Below are positions 11,423 through 23,600 of a DNA stretch of 64,000 nucleotides, piece by piece. Position 1 is the first letter of the stretch. Each line of letters opens with the position of its first letter. The stretch is from contig JAHNUO010000017.1 in NCBI GenBank assembly GCA_019787685.1, positions 558,001-622,000 of the forward strand, in the 5' to 3' direction. Made by a program: the position numbers and the translations under genes. This DNA is from Chiua virens (taxonomy: Eukaryota; Basidiomycota; Agaricomycetes; Boletales; Boletaceae). The notes under the pieces were generated by a model, which searched no databases, was not told the DNA's origin, and worked only from the letters and a program-made list of their open reading frames with translations.

Positions 11423-13057
11423 ATGTCTGCTCTATTTTCCATCAACGAGTTCCAATTACTACAGGAATTCAAAAATGAATACAAGCAGGCAGGGGACAAT
11501 ATCAGCAGAACCCACATGTTCAAGCAAATGCACTCAGCGGCTCATGAACTGGAAGATACAAAAAGCCTGACAAAGACAGAGTGGGAGCAGAGGAAGCTGG
11601 TAAGCATATTATGTTCATGAAGGGCTCGCATGCTAACTGGTGCCATAGCAATATTTGAGTTGGCTTCGGACCATGGCAAAGACACAAAAGCCAAAAGAGT
11701 TGAAGAAGTATGGCCAGTGCTGGGGCACCAAGCAAGTCATCGGACAGGATTATAAGGAAGACATCATCACTATTATCAGAGAACGATGGAACGCCGAGCC
11801 TGGCTCGAAAATGTATTTGCAGCATTATCATAAAGGCCTCGACATTGTCATGGAGCAATGGACTGCGGAAGAGTTGGCAGAAGCAAAGGAGAAAGTGAAA
11901 GAGTTAAATAATAATGTGCTTCCAGATGACATTCATGCCCAGTAAGTCAGCCAATTGTCACATGGGCTGCTGCTGATGAAACTAGGAATGGTGACCAGCT
12001 TGGGAGAAGGTTTGTGGGTGATTTTGCTAGAGAGATGTGGTGGCAATGTGGGACTCAGGTGTTCATATTGGCAGCATGGAAAGACCCAAAGAGTGAGATA
12101 ATGTGGACTTCATGAGTCACAGTGCCAATGCACAATGTGGTTGCTGAAAGTGATGGTTAGACATGACTTCAATGAGCTATATGATGCACCACCATTTAAG
12201 GGTTTGCAAGAAGATGGATTGAAGCTGATTGAGGAGGCCTGGGAAGCCTATTCACAAAAAGCCTTCAACACCAAAGGTGATGGTGACGGTGCAGAATCTG
12301 AGAAGGAACTGCCAGTGAAGAAGCAGCGCAGACTGACAGCAGTGACACACTTGAAGGACAGTGTGCCATACCTCCCAGATGTAAGGGAGCACTTGCTGGC
12401 AGAGAGCAAGCAATTGATTTGGGAGTTCATCACCGGCCATTACAGTGAGTGATATCAGTAGCACAAAACTGTGAATGCCAACTAACAACTGAATAGGACT
12501 CGCTGCCGACAGCAGCTGAGCAGCAGTGCCATGGGCTCAAATCATGACTTGGCCAGACGCTTTCTTTGATGGTGAGTTCATGCTGAATGGCATCACACTT
12601 CAAGAGCCCTCGAAGCTCCAGAAACACAAGGTGAATCGAATCCTTGACCTTTGGAAATCCAGGCAGGATATGGACAGGGACACTGTATTCCAGTTTCATC
12701 ACACAATGAACTGGACAAATGAAATGGTTGAGGCCATCAGTATGGCACAGAACCACAGTAATGCCGAGGACGACACCAGCAATGCCGAGAGCAATGCCTC
12801 GGGGAGACCGTTGGTGAGTAACAATGTTTCGATGCCTGACAACAAATGACTGAGAGTGCTGATAGAGACAGCTCAAGCAAAAATCCATCTCTGACGATGG
12901 CAACGATGCTGAGATCGATGACATTGAAGAAGAGCACGAGTTGCCACATGTTGGTGTGGGGAGTGCCGACCAGAAGGACACATTGCCATTGCGACAGCAA
13001 TGGCTGCTGGTGGTAAAGCCACTGGTGAAGGTTCCTACCAACAACACCAGGCCTTGA
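11423..13057 (+). pseudogene. Unrecognised multi-exon basidiomycete gene, possible KDZ-associated partner
   Basis: I cannot name the function. The start MSALFSINEFQLLQEFKNEY lies after a pyrimidine-rich leader. Introns are supported by frame at 11600-11648, 11942-11985, 12445-12526 and 12814-12871, giving exons with EWEQRKLQYLSWLRTMAK, IIRERWNAEPGSKMYLQHYH, GRRFVGDFAREMWWQCGTQ, HDFNELYDAPPFKGLQEDG, MTWPDAFFDGEFMLNGITL and an acidic, Glu/Asp-rich C-terminus. The charged, helix-rich N-terminal half resembles uncharacterised Agaricomycete proteins. An in-frame TGA at 12113-12115 and a frame change before HDFN suggest decay or a missed intron. It is transcribed away from KDZ, with only the copia element between them. 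Confidence 0.6.
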
Positions 13058-13356
13058 AACCCAAAGCAGGCTAGGATTGCCGCCGAGGGATGGCATAGCG
13101 AGCAATCACCAAAAATGGTCAACCACCAGCGCATCACGGCCTCCCGAGTGGCAATTGTGGCATCTCTGCAGCGGTCCGGTAGATGACGTGCAGCACCTCA
13201 CACTTGTGATGAAGATGTCCCTACACCCAGTAAGACCGGGAAAACAAGGAGGAAATAAATTACATGACTTAGACTACTTTTTGTTTTGGTCCATTAGAAT
13301 GTATAGTACAGTGGTGAGATACATTGTGGCAAATGTTACATATGTATATAAATAAA
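13058..13356. other. Convergent intergenic stretch
   Basis: No gene recognised. It separates the 3' ends of two convergent genes and is AT-rich toward the right (AATAAATTACATG, ATATAAATAAAC), which fits overlapping polyadenylation regions. Confidence 0.4.
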
Positions 13357-14394
13357 CTAACTGGTATTCATGGCAAATATGTCCTGTGAAGAGGACATTG
13401 ATGGCGATGGTACCATGGATTTCACCCTTGCCAGCCGATTCACTTGATCAAGTGTGACTGCAACCTTCTCCAACTTCTTCGTCAACTCTCGCCGACAATA
13501 CTCGAGCTCCATAAGCTGGGAGCTGTAGGCTTGATAGGCAGTGTGCAGCATACTGTCAGTCTCCAGATAAAGCAGGCTGGGATCCACACTGCCTCTTCGA
13601 AGGACGGCAGCCCACTTATCTGCTACGCAGCAAGCGTCATCCACTGTGGTAGACCAAATGTTCAGTGGATTGTTGTGCGAGATGGTGACATGCAGCTTAC
13701 CATTGTCTGGCCCCCATTCAATCCTTCCAAGGATGCACTCCACCACAGTCACTTCACGTGCATTCCCAAGCAGTGTGACCAGTGATGGTGGTCAGTGAGC
13801 ACATAGAGCAGGGAATGTAGCACCAGTGATGATGCCTCGCTGAGCATCGCCATCGACAGCCAACATACCACTGCTGCAAGAATGGCCGTCGTCGTTGGTT
13901 TGAACAATGGCTGTTGGTAATGGCACCGTCTGATCTGTGAATGCTGAATGGCTGGCAATGGCCAGATGGAGTGAGGATGATCTTGATGGACTGGCCTGTG
14001 GCTGTGGAATTGGTGGCAATGCTCTGCTGAATTCAAATACTGGTGGAAACTTGTCCATTTTTGATAGTTCGGCAGATGGCATCGGTGGAAGCATGCCAGT
14101 GAAATCAAAGAAAGGAGGGAAGCGAGGGAGCGGTTGTGAGCAGTGGGGCAGTGTGGAGATTGATGACTTTGGTTTGGGTGGTTTGTCCACGTCCATCAAC
14201 TTGGGGTTGGATGGTGCTGACACAGGAATGGAGTTGTTTTTGATGTCGGTGAATCTCACTCTGCACTTCATGTGCTTGGAGCGATTACCTGTGACTGATG
14301 ATTGCATGGGATAATGATGGAGAAAGGTAGATGGATTTGTCATGAGTGACACCGCCATATATGTGGAAACGCTTTGTTGAGTGGAGGCCCACAA
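13357..14394 (-). CDS. Unrecognised Pro-rich protein, two segments, possibly frameshifted
   Basis: Read from 14394. Segment one (201 codons) has a basic patch (KHMKCRVRFTD), a serine/proline-rich region and two related motifs, FFDFTGMLPPMP and VFEFSRALPPIP. The second motif resembles HPWYEFSRAPPPVP in the divergent gene at 15250. Segment two (13357-13752) contains VTVVECILGRIEWGPDNGK and a helical region (MELEYCRRELTKKLEKV). The two segments are in different frames, and an in-frame TGA at 13792 ends the first, so either an intron was missed or a small indel is present. No known domain was recognised. A 730-bp solo LTR lies directly upstream in the divergent promoter. Confidence 0.55.
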
Positions 14395-14413
14395 ATGTGT
14401 GGGTTATTGTTAC

Positions 14414-15143
14414 TGTTACGATTTCTTTCTTTCTTCACTTGTACTACTTCTCTCTACTTGATACCTAGGTATCTTCGTACGTTCATCCATACTCGTTCTC
14501 CTTTTACCTTTGTAACTCCGCACCGGCTTTACCCGAGTGCTTATTCATTTCTCTCTCGTCATCTTCCAATGGCATCACGCTTACTCATTTCATTCTCGTC
14601 ATCTTCCAATGGCTTTGCATTTGTCATTTCATCTTTGTCATCGTCCACTGCCATCACATCGTACGATTCTCCTTTTACTTATCACGCACTCCCCTTTTGG
14701 CCTTTGGCCCTTCCGCTCTTCTGGCCACCCCCTTTTAGTTACTTGGTCCATGCGCAACTTTCATAGTATAAATACCTCGCAGCAATACTCATGTACACCA
14801 GTCTTGATCTCCGCAATCTAGCTGAGTATCACTGCTCCACTCGGACCCTTCCTTGTGACCACTTGACCCGGGACTTCTCTCGTCGTCCCTGACCCAACAA
14901 AGACTCACTGTAGTCAACACCCTCGACCCTCGACCGTCCCTTGGGTATAGATTCCCAACCGGACAATTCTCAGCAACGCCTGAGTTTTCACTCGTCTCTC
15001 TGGTAGCAATCCGCTGACCAGAAACCCTCGTTCGACTCTTCAGCGCACCATGTATCACGTGGTGGTTGTTTGAGTTATTGCAGCCACTTGGTACTTGGCG
15101 CTTTTGCGGCTATGCTAGGTCCTACCTGGAACTATCATAACAG
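14414..15143 (+). mobile_element. Solo LTR, family II (copy 1), in a divergent promoter
   Basis: This 730-bp copy starts TGTTACGATTTC and ends CTATCATAACA. It is flanked by perfect GTTAC duplications (14409-14413, 15144-15148). A TATA motif (AGTATAAATAC near 14765) is followed by the conserved CTTGATCTCCGCAATCTAGCTGAGT-type stretch (TCTTGATCTC...). Close relatives are at 38705, 57372 and 59206; the closest is 57372. ORFs within it are spurious. Confidence 0.95.
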
Positions 15144-15249
15144 TTACGTAAGTTGAATGTTGGAGTGTATTTTGGCAGCAATGCTGCAAACAATTTAGCT
15201 GAACACTACAAATACAGTCACTCAACGCACTTACTGCTCCATTTGCACC

Positions 15250-17128
15250 ATGTCTCAAGATTCTCACATAACACCCGCTGCAGTCATCACTCGACAGACT
15301 GTCATCATCCAGTCTGCCCTACTGGACTTGAAAAATCAAGACCCTCAAGTTTGGGGGGACATGTGTACGGCAATTGTGCCAGTGCTGGTAAGTAATCATG
15401 TTTTTGACAATGCTCTGATGACTGACCTTATGTAGCATTCGATCTCTGAGGTCGTCTCGGTTGGCATGGCGGTCCCTCCCATCTACATCGCCACAGTGAT
15501 GGAATTCGAAGGCCTCAAAGCTAAGCTTGCTGCTGGTCAATGGCCGGCATGGGACTTCATCAAAAATCCCACTGATGCCATCAAGAGCCATCCTTGGTAT
15601 GAGTTCAGCAGGGCACCACCGCCAGTCCCTGAAGGCCTTTGCCTCGACATCCCCACCTTTGTGACGTCGGCAAGAGATCGAGAGGACTTGATGAAAGGGA
15701 AGAAGGGGAAGCATAGGGTGACACAGGAGGAACTTGATGAAGACTTCGCAAGGGACTTGGCGACGCAATTGGGGATTGATGAGGATGTAGAGTGGAGGGA
15801 GGATGACAGCCGGGTTGACTCGGCGAAAGGTAAGCAAACAAGTTTAGATAACTACTACGGCATAAAGAAGGAGTGGGTGGAGAGCAATGCATGGCTTGCC
15901 CCCAATGCCACCCTCATCCCTGCTGCTGTCGACACCGCCGAATCCCCACTCGTCACCAATCCCCCTCAGTCATGCACGCCACCCTCCAAGCCATGCATGC
16001 CACGCACCACACCTGACACTGATGCTGACGACTCTCGCTGCAACAATTGCATGAGGTGCAACCTGGAGTGCACCCCCTTCACGAAGGCAGGGGTGTGTGC
16101 ACCGTGCAAACGCAGCAAGATCAAGTGCAGTCACTGCACCAAAACGGCCAGCGACCTGCAGTCCAAGATGTGAGGACCCTCTCAAGCTCAGTCTCGAGCT
16201 CAGTCTCGTCCTGCCCCCCAGGCTATAGCAGCAAATGACACTGAAAAACCTGCACTGCAACAAGGATGCAGTCGCCGACCTGCTAGCCCTTCCCCCGCCC
16301 GCCACTGCTCCCCCTCCCACTTCAAGCCTACTACCGCTGAAAAGCACTGGCGTTCACCCATGCCCATTGCCTCCAGCAGCGAGGCTGGTCCTGCAGTGGG
16401 ATTGCAGGCTCGGCCGCGCAAGCGTCCCTCCCCAAATGGTAGGTAACAGCACTCTGCTGTATACCAGATCTAACTAATGTATTGTAGTCTATGTCCAGGT
16501 TCCTGTGCGGCGGTCAGCGCCCTTCGTTGTCCCTCCCTCGGCCACTGTAGTTCGACCAGGCAAGCGTGACCTGTAACTCAAGGTCGTGCAGCTCTCCGGC
16601 CTCATTTGTGAGCTCCTGTGGGAGATCGCCAATCTGCGTGGAACGGTTGACAGCCAAGGCCAGTCAATGGAGGCCCTTTGCCAACGGGTCACCACCTTGC
16701 CATTGGTCTCACTGCTGCTGCCACCCTCGCCCTCACCACCCGCCCTCCCTTGCGTCCACATTTGCTATGCCGACTCAAACCACCCGCCCACCCCCCCAGC
16801 CGCTCCACCATCCATTCCAAGTGCATCACCATTACCCAAACCACCTGCCCTCCCAGCCCCCAGCAATGTAGGGAATGCAGCAGTGTCCAGCCATCGGACC
16901 CACTCTCAATCACCGCCGCCACTCTCGCTGGCAACATCCAACATTGCTGGCCATGCCACTCTGGTGGACCTCACACCACCATCCATCGCTGATGGCTACC
17001 CCTCGCCAATGGTCGCAGTTGTGGTGAATGATCTTTGCCATCTCTTTGACAAAGTTGAGCATGGAGAAGGTGATGGGGTCGTCCCAATGGACACAAGTGA
17101 GAGTGAGGCAAGTGTTGAAGTAGAATAG
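15250..17128 (+). pseudogene. Cys-cluster protein of an Agaricomycete family, two premature stops
   Basis: The start MSQDSHITPAAVITRQTV is preceded by a TATA-like CTACAAATAC (near 15206). Introns by frame: 15388-15435 and 16439-16487. The N-terminal region is helical (QSALLDLKNQDPQVWGDM, FEGLKAKLAAGQWPAWDF) and includes HPWYEFSRAPPPVPEG. A cysteine cluster CNNCMRCNLEC...CAPCKRSKIKCSHC resembles, but does not match, a Zn2Cys6 binuclear cluster, so nucleic-acid binding is possible. A coiled-coil-like segment follows (LSGLICELLWEIANLRGTV), then a Pro-rich linker and an acidic end (MDTSESEASVEVE). TGA at 16171-16173 and TAA at 16574-16576 interrupt the frame. A second copy of the 3' part lies inverted at 63626-64000, so the gene belongs to a dispersed repeat. 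Confidence 0.7.
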
Positions 17129-18553
17129 TCATTGGACATTACATATTTACGATGAATAATGTTTTCTCTGTTCCATTTCTCCCTGAGTGTTAATTAATTT
17201 TTGCTTCTTGTTTGTCTGAATTCAAATTCTATGAAATTCAAAGTGCTGTGTTGGCAGGTTAGCAATGTTGATTGGCAGTCTCCCATTGTTGTAGAGTGGT
17301 CACAATGGGAGAGGTGCACATTGCATATTTGTCCATTGTTTCTCAAAGAGCACAGTTACAGTTCTCATCCCCACAACATGTCGCCAATGCACACTGTTCC
17401 GGCCGTCTCAGCATGTCTTCCACTAAACTCGCCGGTGCCGATCATCTCGGTTCATCGCCTCCAGGCACAATCAGCCCACTGCAACTCTCTGGTTATACCC
17501 ATTGCTGGCTGACCAATGCCTGACGTTGGCCAACTGGTTTCCCTCATATAACCTCTTCTGCGGCTGCTCAATCTGGCTTAGCCGTCCTTCTGTCAGCCAA
17601 TCTGTCAACACAGTCCTCCAAACCTTGGCCCATCGGTATGATCTACTTCACAATGTTGACCCTCTTCACTGGCCATTCATTCAGTATCAGCCTTCATCTC
17701 CTCAGCTGATCAGTAAACCCTCAGGCCTCCCAAGTCAGCCCATCTGTATCCAACGCTTCACATCATCATCAGCTGCTCATTGTGTATCAGCCGCTCATTC
17801 CCTTGGCCTAGCTATGTCATCCCCCAACACATCTGTACCGGCCGGTCAGCACATGTCAGTATACATCGCTTTGGCCCAGCAGTATGGTCCCAGCTTTATA
17901 TCATTGGCCCACTCATTTTTTCTCCTTCCCATGTAGCAGTTGACCATTGGACATTGGCGCTCCCTTCTTTGGCCTAGACATTTGTTCCACCTATTCTCTT
18001 GTTGGCCCACCCATGCATATCAGTCCGTTTCTTGTTTGGCTTACTACCCACTATTGGCCTGCATCAAATCGGCCCTTCCATATCCCTCGGGACATCATCC
18101 ATCAGCCTGCCAATATACATATATTGCCATCTATTATCTCGGCCATTCTGTTTGGCCCCGGTGGAGATCTAATTGGCCCACCCGTTCATCTTGCTGCTCA
18201 CACCCTTGGCCCATCAGTCACTCTCGGACCTCCCTTCATTGACCAACAGGATATCTCCTCTATGATTTTCCTTGGCCCTTCCATCTCTTTTGCCATTCCA
18301 TTCATCAGCCCATCGAGATGTTGGCCTGCTTAAAATTGGCCCACTGGTCTGCACTGCAACTCTACATCTACCTTATTTAACTACTAATCTTCACTACATA
18401 TAGGCTCGGCCCATCCGTCTTGCTCAACCCTCCTTTTGGCCCATCCATCTCATTTGGTTCTCCCACTCTTGCTTGGCCCAATGTTGGCTGGCCATCTCAG
18501 ACGGCCTATTTGCAACCATCAGCTCCCCATCTTCATTGGTACAGGGTGACTGC
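16754..18553 (+). repeat. Dispersed repeat, copy 1 (gene 3' end plus GGCCCA-rich tail)
   Basis: These 1.8 kb align with the reverse complement of 62166-64000. Shared parts are the last 125 codons of the Cys-cluster gene and a 1.4-kb non-coding tail. From about 17500 the tail is dense in TTGGCCCA, GGCCCATC and ATCAGCC motifs with irregular spacing. Similarity ends just after GGTGACTG (near 18550). ORFs in the tail (17201-18333) are not genes. It may be a transposon end with subterminal repeats. Confidence 0.85.
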
Positions 18554-18555
18554 AG

Positions 18556-20431
18556 TATGTGTGGTAACCTTGTGTGCAACATCAGGGTAGACAACATCAA
18601 AGATCTCTTGAAGGGCTGCTACCAGGGTCTCATCAGGAATAGACCAAATACTCATCTGTCCCCCAGCCCAGAGAATGATGGTATCCATGAATGTGTTTGT
18701 CCACCTCTAGTTTGCCTCAACAGGAAGGTTGCCGTTCTTATAATCGCTGCGGGCCTTGCGCTCTGAAACTTTTGCCTTCTTGCCAAGGGAAGTTTCACCT
18801 GCCTCTATCTTGACCTTCTTCAGCATTGGCTGGGTGTCATCTGCGTGTACAATACCGACTGATGTCTGACATGGTATAAATAGCATGAGCATAGGAAGAC
18901 AAAAAAACGAAGGACATACTGTCGCTGTCATTCTCACATCACTTGTCATAGCATTGATGGTATCAATGTCCATGCCAACCTGGAGTTCAGCGGGAAGCTC
19001 AAGAAAATCTTCTGTGGGATCACTGGTCAGAATCGGCATAATCTTTCTCTTTAATGTAGTCGAGGGTACCCAGGGCTGAGTTGGAGGGGGGGTATGCTTG
19101 TAATTATCATACCAGGGGGGAATTTGACTTGCTTCAATTTCAATGTTGCTGTCTGGATCGGAAGGAACAATCTGTATAGTTGATTCAGTGAATGGATTTG
19201 TAAACTGTAACAAGGAATGGTGGACAACATGTTCAGCATGCACTGAAGCAATGTTCCTGTCCTTTCCCTTTCTGAGAGCTGCTCTTTCCTCCTCCTTCTC
19301 CTCCTCCTCCTCATCACAGTCAAGATCGAAACCTCCAAATTTCGTTGTAATACCAGCATCAGCTTCTGTTTGTGAATATTGTGTGAGTTGAATACTCTCT
19401 GTTACTGCCTTGCTGGGCTGACTACCGAGCTTGGACATGGAGGTTGATGTAGTTGATAACGTTTCCACAGCAGCAATGGGTCACAACCTTGGTGTCCCCC
19501 GACTTTCCTGGACACATTTGTGCCATCCTGTAATCGTATGTTCGTCGATGTCCAAGTCTGACTCATGGTCCCTGTCAACAGATTCATAGTCAGCAACCAG
19601 AAGATTGACAAAGAATAAAGTGGCCTCTGTGAGAAATAACATGGTTGATGGGAGAAGCAGGGTGTGAGTACCTACTTTGGTAGGCTCAGGTATTGTGACA
19701 CGTTGCCGCTGGTGTCCAAACTAGTCGCCTTGCTTGCTTCACAAATCATCGCCCTGAGCGAAATCTTCCCTTTCTTCCCTTTCACTCCAGATTGAGTCTG
19801 GTGTTTGGTGCCTACAACATTGATCATGGTGAGTTATAAGTATTTTGTTGCAAAAGGTTACTACTATGACTGACCTTCAAGTTGGTCTACCACCCCGCGA
19901 TTAGCGCCTAACTTGTTGCTTGGATGAGACTCGGAGCCCACACCCTTTGTACCCAGCTCAGGCACTGTAGCTTCCAGTTCCTATATTTAACCCAGTTACA
20001 TTGTGACAGAAGGCAGAACGAGGTCAGTTTCATGACTTACTGGAGTACCCTCTGCCTGACGACGATATTGGTTCACTGCTGTAGCACTTGACTTGCTACC
20101 ATGGTGGGTGCCTGTATCTCTCGGCGCACTGGTGGTTGCAGTCTCCAGTGACAATGAATTAAAATCAATTCATGATGAGGGATGGTAGAATGAGTAGATT
20201 GCTCACAGGTGCAGTGGCCATGGCATTCTGCTCTTCACACAATTGCATGACTAACTTGGCAATAGCAATGACATGTTCCTGTGCAGCCTTCTCAGCTGCA
20301 GCCTTCTCAAGTGCTGCATGATTGTCGTCTGCCACTTTTTCTGCTTTGGTGCGCCGTTTTCCCTGTGCAGTGAGAAGAATGGCTCCAGGATGAGCAGTTG
20401 CGTTCGTGGCATGGGTGTGTCTAGTACTCAT
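18556..20431 (-). pseudogene. Plavaka A companion gene, 3' truncated by the GGCCCA repeat
   Basis: Read from 20431 (MSTRHTHATN). Exon 1 has a basic/helical stretch KRRTKAEKVADDNHAALEKA; exon 2 ETATTSAPRDTGTHHGSKSS; then ELEATVPELGTKGVGSES and GVKGKKGKISLRAMICEASK, joined by short GT-AG introns. The large exon (about 18700-19600) is acidic (DLDCDEEEEEKEEERAALR). The C-terminal block RWTNTFMDTIILWAGGQMSI continues as LVAALQEIFDVVYPDVAHKV and stops abruptly at the repeat boundary near 18555. The block matches the region around 50839-51180 (PIEDNLVTKYQWDILICLLV...DWAG), so the companion of Plavaka B is the same family. Function unknown. It lies 195 bp from and divergent to the Plavaka A transposase. 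The TGA after EAN (18707-18709) may be an intron or nonsense. Confidence 0.68.
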
Positions 20432-20625
20432 GGTAAACAAAAGATTCTAATGGCTAGTAAGCAGGGAAGAGTACAAGGAAGTGCTGTGCTGGTGTGAGAG
20501 GACAAGGCGTGGAGTTGAACTTTGGCAAATTTTTAAATTGTAAGTGACACACCCTGAGTGCAAACAAACAACTTAGCCTTCTTCCCAGCCTGCGTGTGTC
20601 ATACCAGTCACCATAGTGCACTAAA
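20432..20625. promoter_or_regulatory. Divergent promoter region of Plavaka A pair
   Basis: Only 194 bp separate the two start codons. No clear TATA box on either strand. The arrangement implies shared control of transposase and companion; this is inference from geometry. Confidence 0.4.
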
Positions 20626-23600
20626 ATGCCATCCTGTCAACTTAGGAATGGACAGCGCCAACATGCCAGCATTCAGGTGAAAAATGTGGTCCTTCAACTT
20701 CCATGCCCACATCCAGGATGCAACCGCTGGTTCAAAACACTTGCTGGTCGAATGAAACACAGTCTATCTGCCCATCCAGCTGTTCACCTGGGTCCAGGTC
20801 AACTGCACAGCCATGGCCATCCATCACGCTCCCCATCTCAAAATTCTTTGATACATTCCTGCTCTGAGTCCCCTTGGGTGGCCCTTGACGCTATGTCCAG
20901 CGAATCATTCGGTACCGAAGACGAGGATCATGGGAACTCAGAGCAGCAATACCATGAAGAACTGAGGATGGGCGGGACCTTGCGTCGAGTCTTTCACCCT
21001 CACTTGAATGGTAATTTGATTTTAATTCACACTATTAAATAGTGGTTCTGAACTGTTTGTAGGATGACCTTGCGATGCTGATGGAAATATCCTTCCACCT
21101 AATGTGCTGCTGCCGCCTGCCTCAGACAATGACTGGACTCCATATACCAGCTGTACCCAGTTCAAGGTGGCAGACTTACTATACCGGCGTTCAGAAATGA
21201 GCACAAAGCAAATTGATGGTCTCATGGATATATGGGCGGCAACTCTAATTGAGGCTAATCCCGACAATCCCGAGTCACAGAAACCACCATTTACAGGTGC
21301 GAAACATCTGTATGATGTCATCGATGATACACCATTAGCTGGTACAAAGTGGCAGAAGTTTCACGTCAAATACGATGGTGACGTGCAATCACCAGGTCGG
21401 CCACCGTGGATGGACCAAACATTTGATGTTTGGTTTCATGATCCACTCGTTTGCCTTCGCAATATGCTTGCCAACCCGGACTTCAAGGATTCATTTGACT
21501 ATGGGCTGTACCACAAGTATTCTGTTGAAATGAACGGCACTATCAAGATTTTATGTCTGGACACTGGGTGTGGCTGCATGCAGTAAGTCAATTACCATCA
21601 TGTCGACATCATGCCTGACAAGTTCCAGGATAAAACAGCAGAATCACAACACACATGGATCAACATTTGTTCCTGTCATTCTGGAAAGTGACAAGACCAC
21701 CGTATCTGTTGCAACTGGCAACAATGAATACTACCCACTCTACATGTCAATTGGCAACATCCATAACACTGTCCATCGTGCACATCCTGACACCATCGTG
21801 GTGATCGGGTTCTTTCATCTGCTGATCCAGCTATGAAAGAGCATGCGTCATCTGACGAGTTTCATTTGTTCCAACATCAATTATTTCACAACACATTGTC
21901 GACAATACTTCAAAGCTTAAAACAGGTAATGGAAACCCTGGAGATTGTGTGCTACAGAGACAGTCATTTCTGAAAAACTATATATGGACTTGGACCATAT
22001 ATTGCCGACTATGAAGAGCAGGCACTACTTGCCTGTATAGTTCACAGGTGGTGTGCCTGGTAAGTAGTAGTTGACGAATTGAATAGAACTGCAGGATATT
22101 CACTAATGACCTTGCAGTTGCACTGCAGCACATAAAATACTTGACTCAGACCCAGAGACTCTGGATTGTTGCAAGACGTTGACTGAAATGTTGTTTCGAA
22201 ATGCAAGTTTGGACAACATGTGGGATGATTTTGGCATAGTTGGTAGCCTCATTGTATGACATATCATCTATCTATTTTGTCACTGTGGCAATACTGATCA
22301 GTGATTTGTTAGCCGTTCACAAATGACTTCCCCTGGGCTGATATACACCAACTAATCGCCCCAGATATACTTCACCAGCTCATTAAGGGAGCATTCAAGG
22401 ATCACCTGGTTGACTGGGTCGAGAAGTATATTCTACAAGTATCAGGATTGACATGACAAGCAGAACAGATTATGGATGATATTGACTGACAGTTTGTTTA
22501 TCATTTTATGTATTGTCATTGCCTGACTCTCTGAATATCGTGATAGTATTGCTGTAGTAGCGCCTTTTTCTGGCCTTCGTTGCTTCCCACAGGGTCAGGG
22601 ATTCAAACAATGGACCGGTAATGATTCCAAAGCACTGATGAAGGTCTGTCAGTCCAAGTCTCTTGTAGTTCCCCTTTTTTTACAATGAAATCTCTCAAGG
22701 TTTATATTGCAGCAATAGAGGGCTATGTCCCAGATGAAGTTCTGCATACTTTTCGCGCATTCCTAGAAATGTGCTACCTTGTCCATCAAAATGTCATAAC
22801 TGACTCCATGTTAAGTAAGGTCGAAGATGTGATCGAACATTTCCACCACTACCATGAAATTTTCAAGACAATGGGCATCAGCTCCACATTCTCACTTCCT
22901 TGTCAACACGCCATCAAGCATTACCCCGAACTGATCCAGCTCTTCGGTGCCCCAAATGGACTCTGCTCGTCAATCACAGAGAATAAACATATTACTGCAG
23001 TAAAGAAACCATACTGTCGTTCAAACAAATACAAGGCACTTGGCCAGATACTCGTTACCAATCAGCGCCTTGACAAGCTCTCAGCTGCACAAACAGACTT
23101 CAGCTCTCGCGCTATGCTTGCTGGAATGTGTTTATCAAATGCTCTTAAATTAATAGGTACATGATTAGATTCCAAATTATAAGGTAGTACTTGAAGTATG
23201 ACCTCTAATTTCAAAGCCCAAATGGCCCCACCATCCGAGTTTGCTGCCATGGTTGATTGCAATCCAGGTGTTGCTTCAAATTCCAAGTCTGCCAACTGTG
23301 GTGGGAGGTTCTCAAATGATAACCAGGACGAGGAATTAGATCATAGTGTGACTGTACTTGCTGCACACATTGAGCTCTCTCAAAGGCCATGTGTGTTATG
23401 GTTTATCTGTGGTATTTTTACTCATGACTTTACAAAGTATAAACGCACCAGAACTGTGGGTGTGTTAACCACAGAGCTTGCGATCCCAAACTTGGCTATC
23501 CTCCTTCAATGCTTCCTATTTGAGTGCCTGAATCCCAATGATCCACGCGATACTGTGGATATTCCACCAGGGGAACTTCCTGTCTATGACAGTGCCATGT

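Noticed and set aside
12430..13137. 235-codon minus-strand frame
   Set aside because: It is antisense to the spliced plus-strand gene at 11423-13057, whose exons have better motif and splice support.
14374..14821. Open frames of 94-130 codons on the plus strand
   Set aside because: They lie within the 14414-15143 solo LTR and recur in other LTR copies with frame changes.
17201..18333. Series of overlapping plus-strand frames up to 144 codons
   Set aside because: They fall in the GGCCCA repeat tail; stop-poor because of composition, and not conserved between the two copies in frame.
18707..20440. A TET/JBP dioxygenase, which some fungal KDZ elements carry
   Set aside because: No HxD...H iron-binding pattern or related motif was seen in any companion gene or elsewhere in the window.
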